A DNA stretch of 64,000 bases from Streptomyces sp. NBC_00178 (GCF_036206005.1 NZ_CP108143.1:1860001-1924000), one strand, 5' to 3'; positions 34,580 through 45,032 are shown, counted from the stretch's first letter. The notes: a model not told the origin generated them from the letters alone. Program-made: numbers and translations.

Positions 34580-37141
34580 TCAGTGGGCGTTGCGTACGGC
34601 GAGTGCGCGGCGGAGGTCGTCGAGCTGGTCGGTGAGTTTGCGGCGGAGTGCGGGGGTGAGTGCGGGGTCGTTCAGGGCGTCGGTGCCGATGCGGAGGCTG
34701 TGGGGGTCGACGGCGTGGACGGGGAAGGCGTGGCGTCCGGCGGCTTCGGCGATGGCGGGGCCGCGGCGGGTGGCGAGTGCGGTGGCGTCGGGGTAGTAGC
34801 GGGCGATGTAGTCATGGGTGAGTTCGTGCTGTTCGGGCTGCCAGAAGCCTTGGGCGGTGGCGGTGAAGAGGTAGTTGGACAGGGTGTCGTCGGTGAACAT
34901 GGCGTGCCAGGCGGCGGCTTTGGCTTCGGGGGTGGGCAGGGCGGCGCGGCAGCGGGCGGCGCCTTCCTGGCCGGTGGCGCTGGGGTCGGTGTCGAGTTCG
35001 CGGGCGATGGCGGTCTCGTCGGTGGCGCCGAGGACGGCGAGGCGGGTGAGGATGCGCCAGCGGAGTTCGGGGTCGAGTTCGGGTCCGCCGGGGACGGTGC
35101 CTTCGGTGAGCCAGTCCTGGATGGTGTCGGGCTGGGTGGCGGCGTCGATGAAGTGGCGTACGGCGGTGAGGCGGAGGCCGGGGTTCGGGGTGCCGGGGCG
35201 GGGGGTGTCGTGGCCGTTTTCCCAGTCCTTGGGGGTGAGGCCTTCGGTGCGGCGCAGGAGGTCGCGGCAGAGGGAGGTGAGGGTGGTGAGGGCGGTGTGG
35301 CGGTCTTCGGGTGGGAGGTAGCGGCCGGCGATGTGGGTGGAGGCGAATTCGAGTACGCCGTGGACGAGAGCGAGGTCGGTTTCGTAGGGGAGGTGGGTGC
35401 GGGCGGCGGTGAGGTGGACGGTGGGGTGGAGTTCGCCGTCGCGGACCATGTCGCGGGCGGTGTTCCAGATGAGGGCGCGGGTGAGGGCGTCGGGGATGCC
35501 GGAGAGGTAGGTGAGGGCGGTGTTCCAGGAGTGGGTGTCGAGGCGGATCTTGGCGTAGGTGAGGTCGTTGTCGTTGAGGACGACGAGGTCGGGGCGGGTG
35601 CCGGGCTGGGGGGTGGGGGTGTCGTGCGTGGGGATGTCGAGTTCGAAGCGGTCGCGGAGGATGAGCTGTTCGGAGCCGGTCTGGGTGTCGAGGCTGTGGT
35701 CGTAGGTGCCGACGGCGATGCGGTGGGGGCGGTTGCCGGCGTGGTCGACCGTGAGGTTCCAGCTGTGGCCGGTGTTGTCGACGTGAGCGGTGAGGGTGTC
35801 GGCGCCGGTGGTGCGGAGCCAGGCGGCGGCCCAGGTGTGGACGTCGCGGTCGGTGGCGGTGGCGAGGTTGTCGATGAAGTCGGCGAGGGTGGCGTTGGCG
35901 AACTTGTGCCGGGCGAAGTGGGCGTTGATCCCGGCGAGGAAGTCCTTCTCGCCGAGCCAGGCGACGAGTTGGCGTAGGGCCGAGGCGCCCTTGGCGTAGG
36001 AGATGCCGTCGAAGTTGAGGAGGGCGGAGGCGGTGTCGGGGACGGCTTCGGGGTCGGGGGCGACGGGGTGGGTGCTGGGGCGCTGGTCGGCGTCGTAGCC
36101 CCAGCCCTTGCGGGAGACGCCGAAGTCGGTCCAGGTGTCGGTGAAGCGGGTGGCTTCGGTGAGCGTCTGGTAGCCCATGTATTCGGCGAAGGACTCGTTG
36201 AGCCAGATGTCGTCCCACCAGGTGAGGGTGACGAGGTCGCCGAACCACATGTGGGCCATCTCGTGGGCGATGGTGGTGGCGCGGGACTGGCGTTCGGTGT
36301 CGGTGACGGCGGAGCGGTAGATGTACTCGTCGCGGAAGGTGACGAGTCCGGGGTTCTCCATGGCGCCGGCGTTGAATTCGGGGACGAACGCCTGGTCGTA
36401 GGAGTCGAAGGGGTAGGGCTCGTCGAACTTCTCGTGGAAGCGGTCGTAGCAGTCGCGGGTGATGCCGAGGATCTCGTCGGCGTCGGCGTCGAGGTGGGGG
36501 GCGAGGGAGCGGCGGCAGTGGATGCCGAAGGGGATGCCGGCGTGGGTGGTGGTGACCGAGTGCCAGGGGCCGGCGGCGACGGCGACGAGGTAGGTGGAGA
36601 TGGGTGGGGTGGGGGCGATGGTCCAGTGGCCTTCGGTGTCCTGGGTGGTGGTGCCGTTGCCGAGGACGGTCCAGGCGGGGGGTGCGGTGACGGTGATGTC
36701 GAAGACGGATTTGAGGTCGGGCTGGTCGAACGCGGCGAAGACCCGCTGGACGTCGTCGAGGAAGAGCTGGGTGTAGACGTAGGTCTCGCCGTCGGCGGGG
36801 TCGGTGAAGCGGTGCATGCCTTCGCCGGTGCGGGAGTAGCGCATGGTGGCGTCGACGGTGAGTTCGTGGGGGCCGGGGGTGAGGCGGTCCAGGGGGTAGC
36901 GGTTGCCGTCGAGGCGTTCGGGGTCCAGTGGTTGTCCGTCGAGGCTGAGTGAGCGCAGTGTCTCCGGCTTGATCTCCAGGAAGGTGTCTCCGGCGGTGCG
37001 GGCGGTGAACCGGATGACGGTACGGGAGCCGAAGGTCTCCTCGCCGGTGGTGAGGTCGAGGTCGACGGTGTACCGGTCTACGTCGAGGAGCTGGGCGCGG
37101 GTCTGCGCTTCGTTGCGCGTCAGTACGGACATGTGGCCCAT
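34580..37141 (-). CDS. pepN: aminopeptidase N
   Basis: An 853-residue M1-family zinc aminopeptidase, cytosolic, removing N-terminal residues from peptides. The exopeptidase motif is GAMEN (259-263), the zinc motif is HEMAH (293-297) and the third ligand is E316 in NESFAEY, all intact. The C-terminal ERAP1-like helical domain completes the normal length. The first ATG (37141) gives MGHMSVLTRNEAQ; an in-frame ATG three codons later is equally plausible, and neither has a strong ribosome-binding site. An 8-bp tandem repeat (tcagtggg, three copies, 34564-34587) straddles the stop codon. Confidence 0.96.
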   Translation of the reverse strand: MGHMSVLTRNEAQTRAQLLDVDRYTVDLDLTTGEETFGSRTVIRFTARTAGDTFLEIKPETLRSLSLDGQPLDPERLDGNRYPLDRLTPGPHELTVDATMRYSRTGEGMHRFTDPADGETYVYTQLFLDDVQRVFAAFDQPDLKSVFDITVTAPPAWTVLGNGTTTQDTEGHWTIAPTPPISTYLVAVAAGPWHSVTTTHAGIPFGIHCRRSLAPHLDADADEILGITRDCYDRFHEKFDEPYPFDSYDQAFVPEFNAGAMENPGLVTFRDEYIYRSAVTDTERQSRATTIAHEMAHMWFGDLVTLTWWDDIWLNESFAEYMGYQTLTEATRFTDTWTDFGVSRKGWGYDADQRPSTHPVAPDPEAVPDTASALLNFDGISYAKGASALRQLVAWLGEKDFLAGINAHFARHKFANATLADFIDNLATATDRDVHTWAAAWLRTTGADTLTAHVDNTGHSWNLTVDHAGNRPHRIAVGTYDHSLDTQTGSEQLILRDRFELDIPTHDTPTPQPGTRPDLVVLNDNDLTYAKIRLDTHSWNTALTYLSGIPDALTRALIWNTARDMVRDGELHPTVHLTAARTHLPYETDLALVHGVLEFASTHIAGRYLPPEDRHTALTTLTSLCRDLLRRTEGLTPKDWENGHDTPRPGTPNPGLRLTAVRHFIDAATQPDTIQDWLTEGTVPGGPELDPELRWRILTRLAVLGATDETAIARELDTDPSATGQEGAARCRAALPTPEAKAAAWHAMFTDDTLSNYLFTATAQGFWQPEQHELTHDYIARYYPDATALATRRGPAIAEAAGRHAFPVHAVDPHSLRIGTDALNDPALTPALRRKLTDQLDDLRRALAVRNAH

Positions 37142-37331
37142 GCTGCCGTACGGCTGCCGGGCTGTGCAGTGGGGTTCTCGCAGGGCTGACGGGTGGGGCG
37201 GGGCCGTGGGGCCTGCGAGGGTGTGGCGCGGGTGGCTCGCGGTGCGGCGCCGCGTTCCGGCGGGTGGGGGCGGGGGGCCGTCGTGGGTCCGGCGGGGCGC
37301 CCGCGAGGGGTGGTGCGGGCGCCGGCCGGGG

Positions 37332-37655
37332 TCAGTCCTCGGTGCCGGTGGATTCCTCGGCGATGCGCTCGTGGTGGCGGATGACCTCGGCGACGATGAA
37401 GTTCAGGAGTTTCTCGGCGAAGGCGGGGTCGAGCCGGGCGCTTTCGGCGAGCTGCCTGAGCCGGGTGATCTGGCGGGCTTCGCGGGCGGGGTCCGCGGGC
37501 GGCAGGTGGTGCTGGGCTTTGAGGTGGCCGACCTGCTGGGTGGCTTTGAAGCGCTCGGCGAGCATGTGGACGACTGCGGCGTCGATGTTGTCGATGCTCT
37601 CGCGCAGCCGGTTCAGTTCGGCGGTGACGTGCGCGTCGGTGTTGCTCGTGGTCAT
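37332..37655 (-). CDS. chorismate mutase (AroQ type)
   Basis: A 107-residue all-helical chorismate mutase converting chorismate to prephenate for phenylalanine and tyrosine synthesis. The AroQ pattern is visible: RLRESIDNIDAAVVHMLAER (helix 1 with the catalytic Arg), KATQQVGHLKAQHHLP (Lys near the active site), DPAREARQITRLRQLAES, and the C-terminal FIVAEVIRHHE. It is monofunctional, without fused prephenate dehydratase or DAHP synthase. It lies 190 bases upstream of pepN on the same strand. The divergent GH35 gene begins 143 bases away. Confidence 0.93.
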   Translation of the reverse strand: MTTSNTDAHVTAELNRLRESIDNIDAAVVHMLAERFKATQQVGHLKAQHHLPPADPAREARQITRLRQLAESARLDPAFAEKLLNFIVAEVIRHHERIAEESTGTED

Positions 37656-37798
37656 GGTCGACGAGCTTAGACGTAACGGTGGGTGGGTGGCCGGGGGTGG
37701 TGCCGGTGGGCGGTGGTCGGTGGCGGGGATGGACCGGGGGCCGGGGGGCGGCGATGCTGTGGGCCGGTACGGATCACTGACACAGGGGTGTATGCGCG

Positions 37799-39607
37799 AT
37801 GACCGACTTCGCTGTGGTGGGCGACGAATTCCTTCTCGACGGGGAGCCCGTGCGGCTGCTGTCGGGGGCTCTGCACTACTTCCGGGTGCATGAGGAGCAG
37901 TGGGAGCACCGGTTGTCGATGCTGCGGGCGATGGGCCTGAACTGTGTGGAGACGTACGTGCCGTGGAATCTGCATGAGCCGCGGCCGGGGGCTCTGCGTG
38001 ATGTGGGGGCGCTGGGGCGGTTTCTGGACGCGGTGGGGCGGGCGGGGCTGCTGGCGATCGTGCGGCCGGGTCCGTACATCTGCGCCGAGTGGGAGAACGG
38101 GGGGCTGCCCGCGTGGGTGACGGGCCGGTTCGGCCGGCGGGTGCGGACGCGGGACGCGGAGTACGGGGCGGAGGTGGAGCGCTGGTTCGGGGAGTTGCTG
38201 CCTCAGGTGGTGCGGCGGCAGGTGGGCCGGGGCGGCCCGGTGGTCATGGTGCAGGTGGAGAACGAGTACGGGAGTTACGGCTCGGACGGGGTTCATCTGG
38301 AGTGGCTGGCGGACCTTCTGCGGCGTTCGGGGGTGACGGTTCCGTTGTTCACGTCGGACGGGCCCGAGGATCACATGCTGACCGGGGGTTCGGTGCCGGG
38401 TGTCCTGGCGACGGCGAATTTCGGTTCGGGGGCGCGGGAGGCGTTCGGGGTGGTGCGTCGTCATCGGCCGGCGGGGCCGTTGATGTGCATGGAGTTCTGG
38501 TGCGGCTGGTTCGTGCACTGGGGTGCGGAGCCGGTGGTGCGGGACGCGGCGGAGACGGCTGGGGCGCTGCGGGAGATCCTGGAGTGCGGGGCGTCGGTGA
38601 ATGTGTACATGGCGCAAGGGGGGACGAATTTCGCGGGGTGGGCGGGGGCGAACCGGGCGGGTGAGCTCCATGACGGGGCGTTGTCGGCGACGGTGACGTC
38701 GTACGACTACGACGCGCCGGTCGATGAGTACGGGCGGGCGACCGAGAAGTTCTGGCGGATGCGGGAGGTGCTGGCCGGGTACGCGGACGGTCCGCTGCCG
38801 GGGCTGCCGCCGGAGCCGGTGGGGTTGCGGGAGCCGGTGCGGGTGGCGTTGACGGGGGGTGCGCCGCTGGCGGGGGTGCTGGAGGTGCTGGGCGATCCGG
38901 AGACGGCGGAGTCGGGGGTGGCGCCGACGTTCGAGGAGCTGGGGGTGGACCGCGGTCTGGTGCGGTACCGGGTGGCGGTGCCGGGGCCGCGGCAGCCGTA
39001 TCCGCTGGGGGTGACGGGGCTGCGGGACCGGGCGGTGGTGTACGTGGACGGGGTGCGGGCGGGGGTGCTCACGGAGGAGGACCACACGCTGGAGGAGCCG
39101 GTCGCGGGTCCCGCCGGGGTGGAGCTGTGGGTGGAGTCGCTGGGGCGGGTCAACTACGGGCCGCGGCTGGGTGAGCCGAAGGGCGTCACGGGCGGTGTGC
39201 TGCACGAGCGGCAGTTCCTGCACGGGATACGGGCGCGGGCGCTGCGGCTGGACGCGTTCGACGAGCCGGGGGCGGTGGGGCGGGTGCCGTTCGGGGCGCC
39301 CGGGGAGGTGGGGCCTACGGGGCTGTTCCGCGGGTCGTTCGATCTGGCGGACGCGGCGGGTACGGATCACGCGGGGATGGAACTGCCGGGCTGGACGCGT
39401 GGGTTCGTCTGGGTGAACGGTTTCTGCCTGGGCCGGTACTGGTCGGTGGGGCCCCACCGGCCGTTGTACGTGCCGGGGCCGGTGCTGCGTGAGGGTGCGA
39501 ACGAGGTGTGGGTGCTGGAACTGGAGGGGGCGGGGGACCTGTTCGTGGAGCTGGGTCCGGGGGCGCCCGTCGGACAGGGCGCCCCCGGGGGCGTTGCTTC
39601 GGGGTGA
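37799..39607 (+). CDS. GH35 beta-galactosidase
   Basis: A 602-residue glycoside hydrolase family 35 enzyme predicted to cleave terminal beta-galactosides. The N-terminal barrel starts FLLDGEPVRLLSGALHYFRV and contains PGPYICAEWENGGLPAW, the acid/base glutamate segment VQVENEYGSYG (about 151-161) and the nucleophile region CMEFWCGWF (E232). The C-terminal beta-sandwich domains include GWTRGFVWVNGFCLGRYW, a typical GH35 ending. There is no signal peptide, so it would act in the cytoplasm. No sugar transporter or regulator gene is adjacent. The last codons overlap a terminator hairpin. Confidence 0.93.
   Translation: MTDFAVVGDEFLLDGEPVRLLSGALHYFRVHEEQWEHRLSMLRAMGLNCVETYVPWNLHEPRPGALRDVGALGRFLDAVGRAGLLAIVRPGPYICAEWENGGLPAWVTGRFGRRVRTRDAEYGAEVERWFGELLPQVVRRQVGRGGPVVMVQVENEYGSYGSDGVHLEWLADLLRRSGVTVPLFTSDGPEDHMLTGGSVPGVLATANFGSGAREAFGVVRRHRPAGPLMCMEFWCGWFVHWGAEPVVRDAAETAGALREILECGASVNVYMAQGGTNFAGWAGANRAGELHDGALSATVTSYDYDAPVDEYGRATEKFWRMREVLAGYADGPLPGLPPEPVGLREPVRVALTGGAPLAGVLEVLGDPETAESGVAPTFEELGVDRGLVRYRVAVPGPRQPYPLGVTGLRDRAVVYVDGVRAGVLTEEDHTLEEPVAGPAGVELWVESLGRVNYGPRLGEPKGVTGGVLHERQFLHGIRARALRLDAFDEPGAVGRVPFGAPGEVGPTGLFRGSFDLADAAGTDHAGMELPGWTRGFVWVNGFCLGRYWSVGPHRPLYVPGPVLREGANEVWVLELEGAGDLFVELGPGAPVGQGAPGGVASG
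39557..39588. terminator. terminator hairpin at the 3' end of the GH35 gene
   Basis: A perfect 12-bp stem (ccgggggcgccc at 39557-39568, complement at 39577-39588) lies inside the last codons of the GH35 gene. The trypsin gene converges from the other side, and the hairpin may serve both. Confidence 0.65.
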
Positions 39608-39613
39608 GCGGTG

Positions 39614-40766
<1,153 letters not shown>

Positions 40767-41672
40767 GTGAGTGACGGCAGGGTCGGCGACGGCGGGGTCG
40801 TCCATGGCTTCCCGCACCTGGACGCGGTCCGGTCCGCGATCACCGCGCTCTACCGGCGCGTCTCCCCCGAGGGCGTGCACGCCTACGCCACGAGCCTCGC
40901 CCCGGCGGACGCGGCCTTCTCCGACGTGGACGATCTGCACCTGGGCGCCCAGCGGGTGGCCGCCGCCCTCGTGGGACATCTGCGTCTGCCGCAGGCCCGC
41001 GTGGTCGTCGGCTTCCGGCGGATGGAGCACGCGGCGAGTGTCGAACTCACGGCGGGTCCGGAGTACTTCATCGAGCTCAACGACCGTTTCCGCACGCACC
41101 GCAGGGACATCGGGGCGGCCCTCGCGCACGAGATCACCCACGTGCTGCTGCACCGGCTCGGCCTGGAGCTGCCCGGTACCCGCGACAACGAGATCCTCAC
41201 CGACACGGTGACGGCGTACCTCGGCGCGGGGTGGCTGCTGCTGGACGCGTTCCGCCAGGACGCGGTGTCCAGCCAGAAGCTCGGCTATCTGACACCGGAG
41301 GAGTTCGGGTACGTGCTCGCCAAGCGGGCTGAGGTCTTCGGCGAGGACCCCTCGGTCTGGTTCACCAGCCCTCAGGCGTACACGGCGTACGCCGAGGGGC
41401 GGGCGCAGGCGCTGCGGGACCTGCGGCGGCCGCCGCTGACGGCCGCCGGGTGGGCGGGCAGGCGCCGCTACGCCAAGGACCGCCGTGACGCCGGAGCCGG
41501 CGCGGGCTCCGTCCGGAACCCGGCCGTGCCGTACGCCTTCGAGCGCGGGGCACAGGGGCTGCGGGTGTCGTTCCCCTGCCCCGTCTGCCACCAGCGGGTC
41601 CGTGTCCCGGTGCGGGGCAGGACGCGGGCCAGGTGCGGGCTGTGCCGGACGGTCCTGGAGTGCGACACCTGA
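40767..41672 (+). CDS. putative zinc metallopeptidase with C-terminal zinc ribbon
   Basis: A 301-residue cytoplasmic protein without a signal peptide. Residues 121-125 are HEITH, a zincin HExxH motif, and E142 in the following NEILTD segment could be the third zinc ligand (gluzincin-like spacing, about 20 residues). The C-terminal 35 residues form a treble-clef/zinc-ribbon-like knuckle pair (CPVCHQ and CGLC). I do not recognise a named family. The GTG at 40767 was chosen because it follows an AGAGGGGG ribosome-binding site; an upstream ATG in frame would add a proline-rich low-complexity leader. The ankyrin-repeat gene follows 38 bases downstream on the same strand, so the two are likely co-transcribed. 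Confidence 0.75.
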   Translation: MSDGRVGDGGVVHGFPHLDAVRSAITALYRRVSPEGVHAYATSLAPADAAFSDVDDLHLGAQRVAAALVGHLRLPQARVVVGFRRMEHAASVELTAGPEYFIELNDRFRTHRRDIGAALAHEITHVLLHRLGLELPGTRDNEILTDTVTAYLGAGWLLLDAFRQDAVSSQKLGYLTPEEFGYVLAKRAEVFGEDPSVWFTSPQAYTAYAEGRAQALRDLRRPPLTAAGWAGRRRYAKDRRDAGAGAGSVRNPAVPYAFERGAQGLRVSFPCPVCHQRVRVPVRGRTRARCGLCRTVLECDT

Positions 41673-41710
41673 CCGGAGGGCTCCGGTCCGGACGGTCGTA
41701 GGGTCGGGGT

Positions 41711-42781
41711 ATGACGAACGGTCCGCACGAGGCTGCGACACGCCTCTTCGACGCGCTGTACGACGGTGACGACGCCGTCGTGCGGGCGCTGCGCGCGGGC
41801 GCGTCCGCCGAGTCGCGCGACGAGGAGGGGACGACGGCGCTGTACCTGGCGTGTGTGCAGGACCTGCCCGGCACGGTGCGGATGCTGCTGGCCGCCGGAG
41901 CCGATCCCGACCGGGCCAGCGGGCCCGAGGACGGCGACCTGCCGCTGTGCGGGGCGGTGTGCGGCGGTCACACGGAGGTCGCGGGGGCGCTGCTGGCCGC
42001 CGGGGCGGATCCGGATCTGCGCGAGGGGTTCGGTTTCACCGCACTGCACTGGGCGTGCGAGCTGGGCCTGGCGGAGGTCGCGGGTGTCCTCCTCGCGCAC
42101 GGGGCCGATCCCGATCTGCCGGGCCCGCACGGTGAGCCGCCGCTGGTGGTCGCGGCCCGGCGGGGGTCCTCCCGCACGGTCCGCACCCTGCTCGGGCACG
42201 GTGCGGGCGCGCTGTCCCCCGCCCTGGACGAGGCGCGGCGCGCCCTGGGTCTGGACGTGGAGCGCGAACTGCGCGGGGCGCTGCGTGCTCTGTACGGCGA
42301 CGAGGGCCACGAGACGGTGGTGAGCCGCGCACCGGTGGACGGCGGGGTGACGGTCTCCGTCGAACTGCGGCGGGACGGCGAGGCGTTCGCCGGCCAGGAG
42401 CGGCAGACGGGCCACGGGGCGGTCGCGACGCTCCTGGAGGAACGGCTGGGGCTGCGGGCGTCGTTCGGTGAGCTCGCCGGGCGCGCGCTGCGGGACCGGG
42501 ACCCGGATCTGGACAACTGGCTGGTGGCCGTGGGCGCGTTGTGGCTGCGGGGCGACGAGGAGACGTTCCGGGCGGCGGTCGCGTGGACGGCGCAGGACGA
42601 TCCGCTGCGGCAGGTGTTCGGTGTGGACGTCCTGGCGCGGCTCGGATTCGGCACCGGCGGGAAGCCGTTCGCCGACCGGGCGGTCCCGCTGCTGCGGGAG
42701 GTGGCCCGGACGGGTGCCCCGGGGCCTGCGGGCGCGGCGCGGCGCGCGCTCGCCGGGTACGGGGAGACGTCCGGGGAGTGA
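41711..42781 (+). CDS. ankyrin-repeat protein
   Basis: A 356-residue protein. Residues about 8-160 contain four to five ankyrin repeats with the usual pattern, for example GTTALYLACVQDLPGTVRML, TALHWACELGLAEVAGVLLA and recurrent AGADPD loops. The C-terminal half is helical with alanine/leucine-rich segments resembling HEAT-like repeats (VDVLARLGFGTGGK). It should be a protein-binding scaffold in the cytoplasm. There is no signal peptide or TM segment. It probably forms a two-gene unit with the preceding HExxH protein, which might be its partner; that link is inferred from spacing alone. Confidence 0.85.
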   Translation: MTNGPHEAATRLFDALYDGDDAVVRALRAGASAESRDEEGTTALYLACVQDLPGTVRMLLAAGADPDRASGPEDGDLPLCGAVCGGHTEVAGALLAAGADPDLREGFGFTALHWACELGLAEVAGVLLAHGADPDLPGPHGEPPLVVAARRGSSRTVRTLLGHGAGALSPALDEARRALGLDVERELRGALRALYGDEGHETVVSRAPVDGGVTVSVELRRDGEAFAGQERQTGHGAVATLLEERLGLRASFGELAGRALRDRDPDLDNWLVAVGALWLRGDEETFRAAVAWTAQDDPLRQVFGVDVLARLGFGTGGKPFADRAVPLLREVARTGAPGPAGAARRALAGYGETSGE

Positions 42782-42865
42782 GGCCCCCGGGCTTCGCAGC
42801 AGGGAACGGGATCGCGTCGCATCCCGTCGGTACGGGCACCCGCGGGCGGGCGGGGACATGCAAGA

Positions 42866-42912
42866 GGCCCCGCCCGCCCGGGAGTCGGAAGACTCCCCGG
42901 GCGGGCGGGGCC
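42866..42912. terminator. bidirectional terminator between ankyrin and helicase genes
   Basis: A long hairpin of about 21 bp (left arm beginning ggccccgcccgcccggg at 42866) with a four-base GGAA loop and one bulged C lies between converging genes. Confidence 0.85.
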
Positions 42913-42956
42913 CCGCTGGACGCGGCCCGGCCCAGGCCGGTCGCCGCGTCCTCGGA

Positions 42957-44630
42957 TCAGGCGGCCCGGCGGCCGCGCCCGGGCGCGCTGCCACGCCCGG
43001 TTCCGGCCGACCGGCCTGCGCCGGCGCCCCGGGAGGAGCCGCCTGCGGACCCGGCTCCGCCACGGGCCGCACCCGCGCCGCCGCGGGCTCCGGCTCCGCC
43101 GCGGGCGGCGCCGCCGCCCTGCGCGGCCCCCGAGGCCGTGCCCGTGCCCGTGCCCGAGCCGCCGCGGCGGCCACGGCCCCGGCTGCCCGAGCGGAAGGAC
43201 CCGCCGCCGGCGGCACCGGCGCCCTGGCCCCCGCGGGCGCGCGGCTTGGGCTGCGTCGGCTGCGGCACCTCGATGACGACGGCCACGCCGGAGGGCTCAC
43301 GCGCGCCCGTGATGCGGCTGAGTTCCTCGTCGCTGGACTTGATCCGGGTGGTCCGGGGCGCGATGCCCGCGTCCGACATCAGCCGGGTCATGTCGCGCTT
43401 CTCCTCGGGCAGCACGAGCGTGACGACGCTGCCGGACTCCCCGGCGCGCGCCGTGCGCCCGCCGCGGTGGAGGTAGTCCTTGTGGTCGGTCGGCGGGTCC
43501 ACGTTGACAACGAGGTCGAGGTCGTCGATGTGGATGCCGCGGGCCGCGACGTTCGTGGCGACGAGGGCGGTGACCTCGCCGGTCTTGAACTGGTCCAGGG
43601 TGCGGTTGCGCTGCGGCTGGGAGCGTCCGCCGTGCAGGGCGGCGGCACGGACACCGCTGGCGAGGAGCCGCTTGGCGAAGCGGTCGGCCCCGCGCTTGGT
43701 GTCGACGAACATGATCACCCGGCCCTCGCGGGCGGCAATCCGGGTGGCGACGGCCTTCTTGTCGGTCTCGTCCGCCACGTGCAGCACGTGGTGCTCCATG
43801 GTGGTGACGGCACCGGCGGACGGGTCGACGGAGTGCACGACCGGGTCGGTGAGGAACATCTTGACCAGCCGGTCGATGTTCTTGTCGAGGGTCGCGGAGA
43901 ACAGCATCCGCTGGCCGTCCGGCTCGACCTGCTTGAGGAGCGCGACGACCTGGGGCATGAAGCCCATGTCGGCCATCTGGTCCGCCTCGTCGAGGACGGT
44001 GATGGAGACCGCGTCGAGCCGGCAGTCGCCGCGCTCGATGAGGTCCTTCAGCCGGCCGGGGGTGGCGACGAGCACCTCCGCGCCGCGGCGCAGCGCGCCG
44101 GACTGGCGGCTGATCGACATGCCGCCGACGACCGTCGCGACGCGCAGGTTCACGGCGGTGGCGTACGGGGTGAGCGCGTCGGTGACCTGCTGGGCGAGCT
44201 CACGGGTGGGGACGAGCACGAGCGCCAGCGGGGCGTGCGGCTCGGAGCGGCGTCCGGCGGTGCGGGCGAGCAGGGCCAGCCCGAAGGCCAGGGTCTTGCC
44301 GGAGCCGGTTCGGCCGCGGCCGAGGATGTCCCGGCCGGCGAGCGAGTTCGGCAGGGTGGCGCCCTGGATGGGGAAGGGGTCGGTCACGCCCTGCGCCGCG
44401 AGGGTCTTGAGCAGCGCGGCGGGCATGTCGAGGGCGTCGAACGACTCGACGCCGGGGAGCGCCGGGGTGAGGGTCTGCGGCAGGGCGAACTCGCCGCCCT
44501 GGGGCGGAGCGGGCCTGCGGCGCGCGGGAGCCCTGCCGGCGCCGCGGGTGTTCGCCTGCGGCCGGTCGGCGCCGCGTCCCTTTATCGGGCGGTTGCGGGC
44601 CGGTCGGTCCTGGCGTTCGGAGCGGGTCAT
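42957..44630 (-). CDS. DEAD-box RNA helicase with RGG-rich tail
   Basis: A 557-residue ATP-dependent RNA helicase. The Q motif is PFPIQ (85-89), Walker A is GRTGSGKT (106-113), motif II is DEAD (214-217), motif III is SAT and motif VI is HRGGRTARAG. The two RecA domains end near residue 430. The C-terminal tail of about 110 residues is rich in Arg-Gly and Gly-Ala-Arg repeats, an RNA-binding low-complexity region seen in actinobacterial cold-induced helicases such as RhlE/CsdA-like proteins. The ATG at 44630 was chosen; frame extension upstream is non-conserved. It lies downstream of the cold-shock gene on the same strand, separated by a terminator, and both probably act in RNA unfolding at low temperature. 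Confidence 0.93.
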   Translation of the reverse strand: MTRSERQDRPARNRPIKGRGADRPQANTRGAGRAPARRRPAPPQGGEFALPQTLTPALPGVESFDALDMPAALLKTLAAQGVTDPFPIQGATLPNSLAGRDILGRGRTGSGKTLAFGLALLARTAGRRSEPHAPLALVLVPTRELAQQVTDALTPYATAVNLRVATVVGGMSISRQSGALRRGAEVLVATPGRLKDLIERGDCRLDAVSITVLDEADQMADMGFMPQVVALLKQVEPDGQRMLFSATLDKNIDRLVKMFLTDPVVHSVDPSAGAVTTMEHHVLHVADETDKKAVATRIAAREGRVIMFVDTKRGADRFAKRLLASGVRAAALHGGRSQPQRNRTLDQFKTGEVTALVATNVAARGIHIDDLDLVVNVDPPTDHKDYLHRGGRTARAGESGSVVTLVLPEEKRDMTRLMSDAGIAPRTTRIKSSDEELSRITGAREPSGVAVVIEVPQPTQPKPRARGGQGAGAAGGGSFRSGSRGRGRRGGSGTGTGTASGAAQGGGAARGGAGARGGAGAARGGAGSAGGSSRGAGAGRSAGTGRGSAPGRGRRAA

Positions 44631-44773
44631 ACGGAATTGCCCTCCTGGGGGATTCCTGGGTTCACTGCCGACTCCTGCGAACTGCTCGGTCTGTGCGCCC
44701 CAGGATGCATGCACAGAGCAGGTGTCCCGTGGCGGAGCCGACGGGGACGGGGACGAGTCGGAAACAGCACAAA

Positions 44774-44805
44774 CCGGGGCCCGCACCTCACGGTGCGGGC
44801 CCCGG
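44774..44805 (-). terminator. terminator after cold-shock gene
   Basis: A perfect 14-bp stem (ccggggcccgcacc at 44774-44787, complement at 44792-44805) with a TCAC loop lies 23 bases after the cold-shock stop, limiting read-through into the helicase gene. Confidence 0.8.
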
Positions 44806-44828
44806 CTGCGAGGTACGCGTCGCGGCAA

Positions 44829-45032
44829 TTAGGCCGGGACGATGTTCTCCGCCTGCGGGCCCTTCTGGCCCTGCGTGACGTCGAAGGAGACCTTCTGGCC
44901 CTCCTGGAGCTCACGGAAGCCCGAGGTGGCGATGTTGGAGTAGTGGGCGAAGACGTCGGCGCCGCCGCCGTCCTGCTCGATGAAGCCGAAGCCCTTTTCC
45001 GAGTTGAACCACTTCACGGTTCCAGTAGCCAT
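44829..45032 (-). CDS. cold-shock protein (CspA family)
   Basis: A 67-residue OB-fold protein that binds single-stranded RNA/DNA and acts as an RNA chaperone. RNP1 (KGFGFIEQ) and RNP2 (DVFAHYSNI) motifs are intact. The length is standard for the family. The ATG is preceded by a strong AGGAGAATGAC ribosome-binding site. The leader upstream is unusually A/T-rich and contains a hairpin with T-run at 45132-45159, about 100 bases before the start codon, which may belong to a regulated 5' leader. Confidence 0.97.
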   Translation of the reverse strand: MATGTVKWFNSEKGFGFIEQDGGGADVFAHYSNIATSGFRELQEGQKVSFDVTQGQKGPQAENIVPA

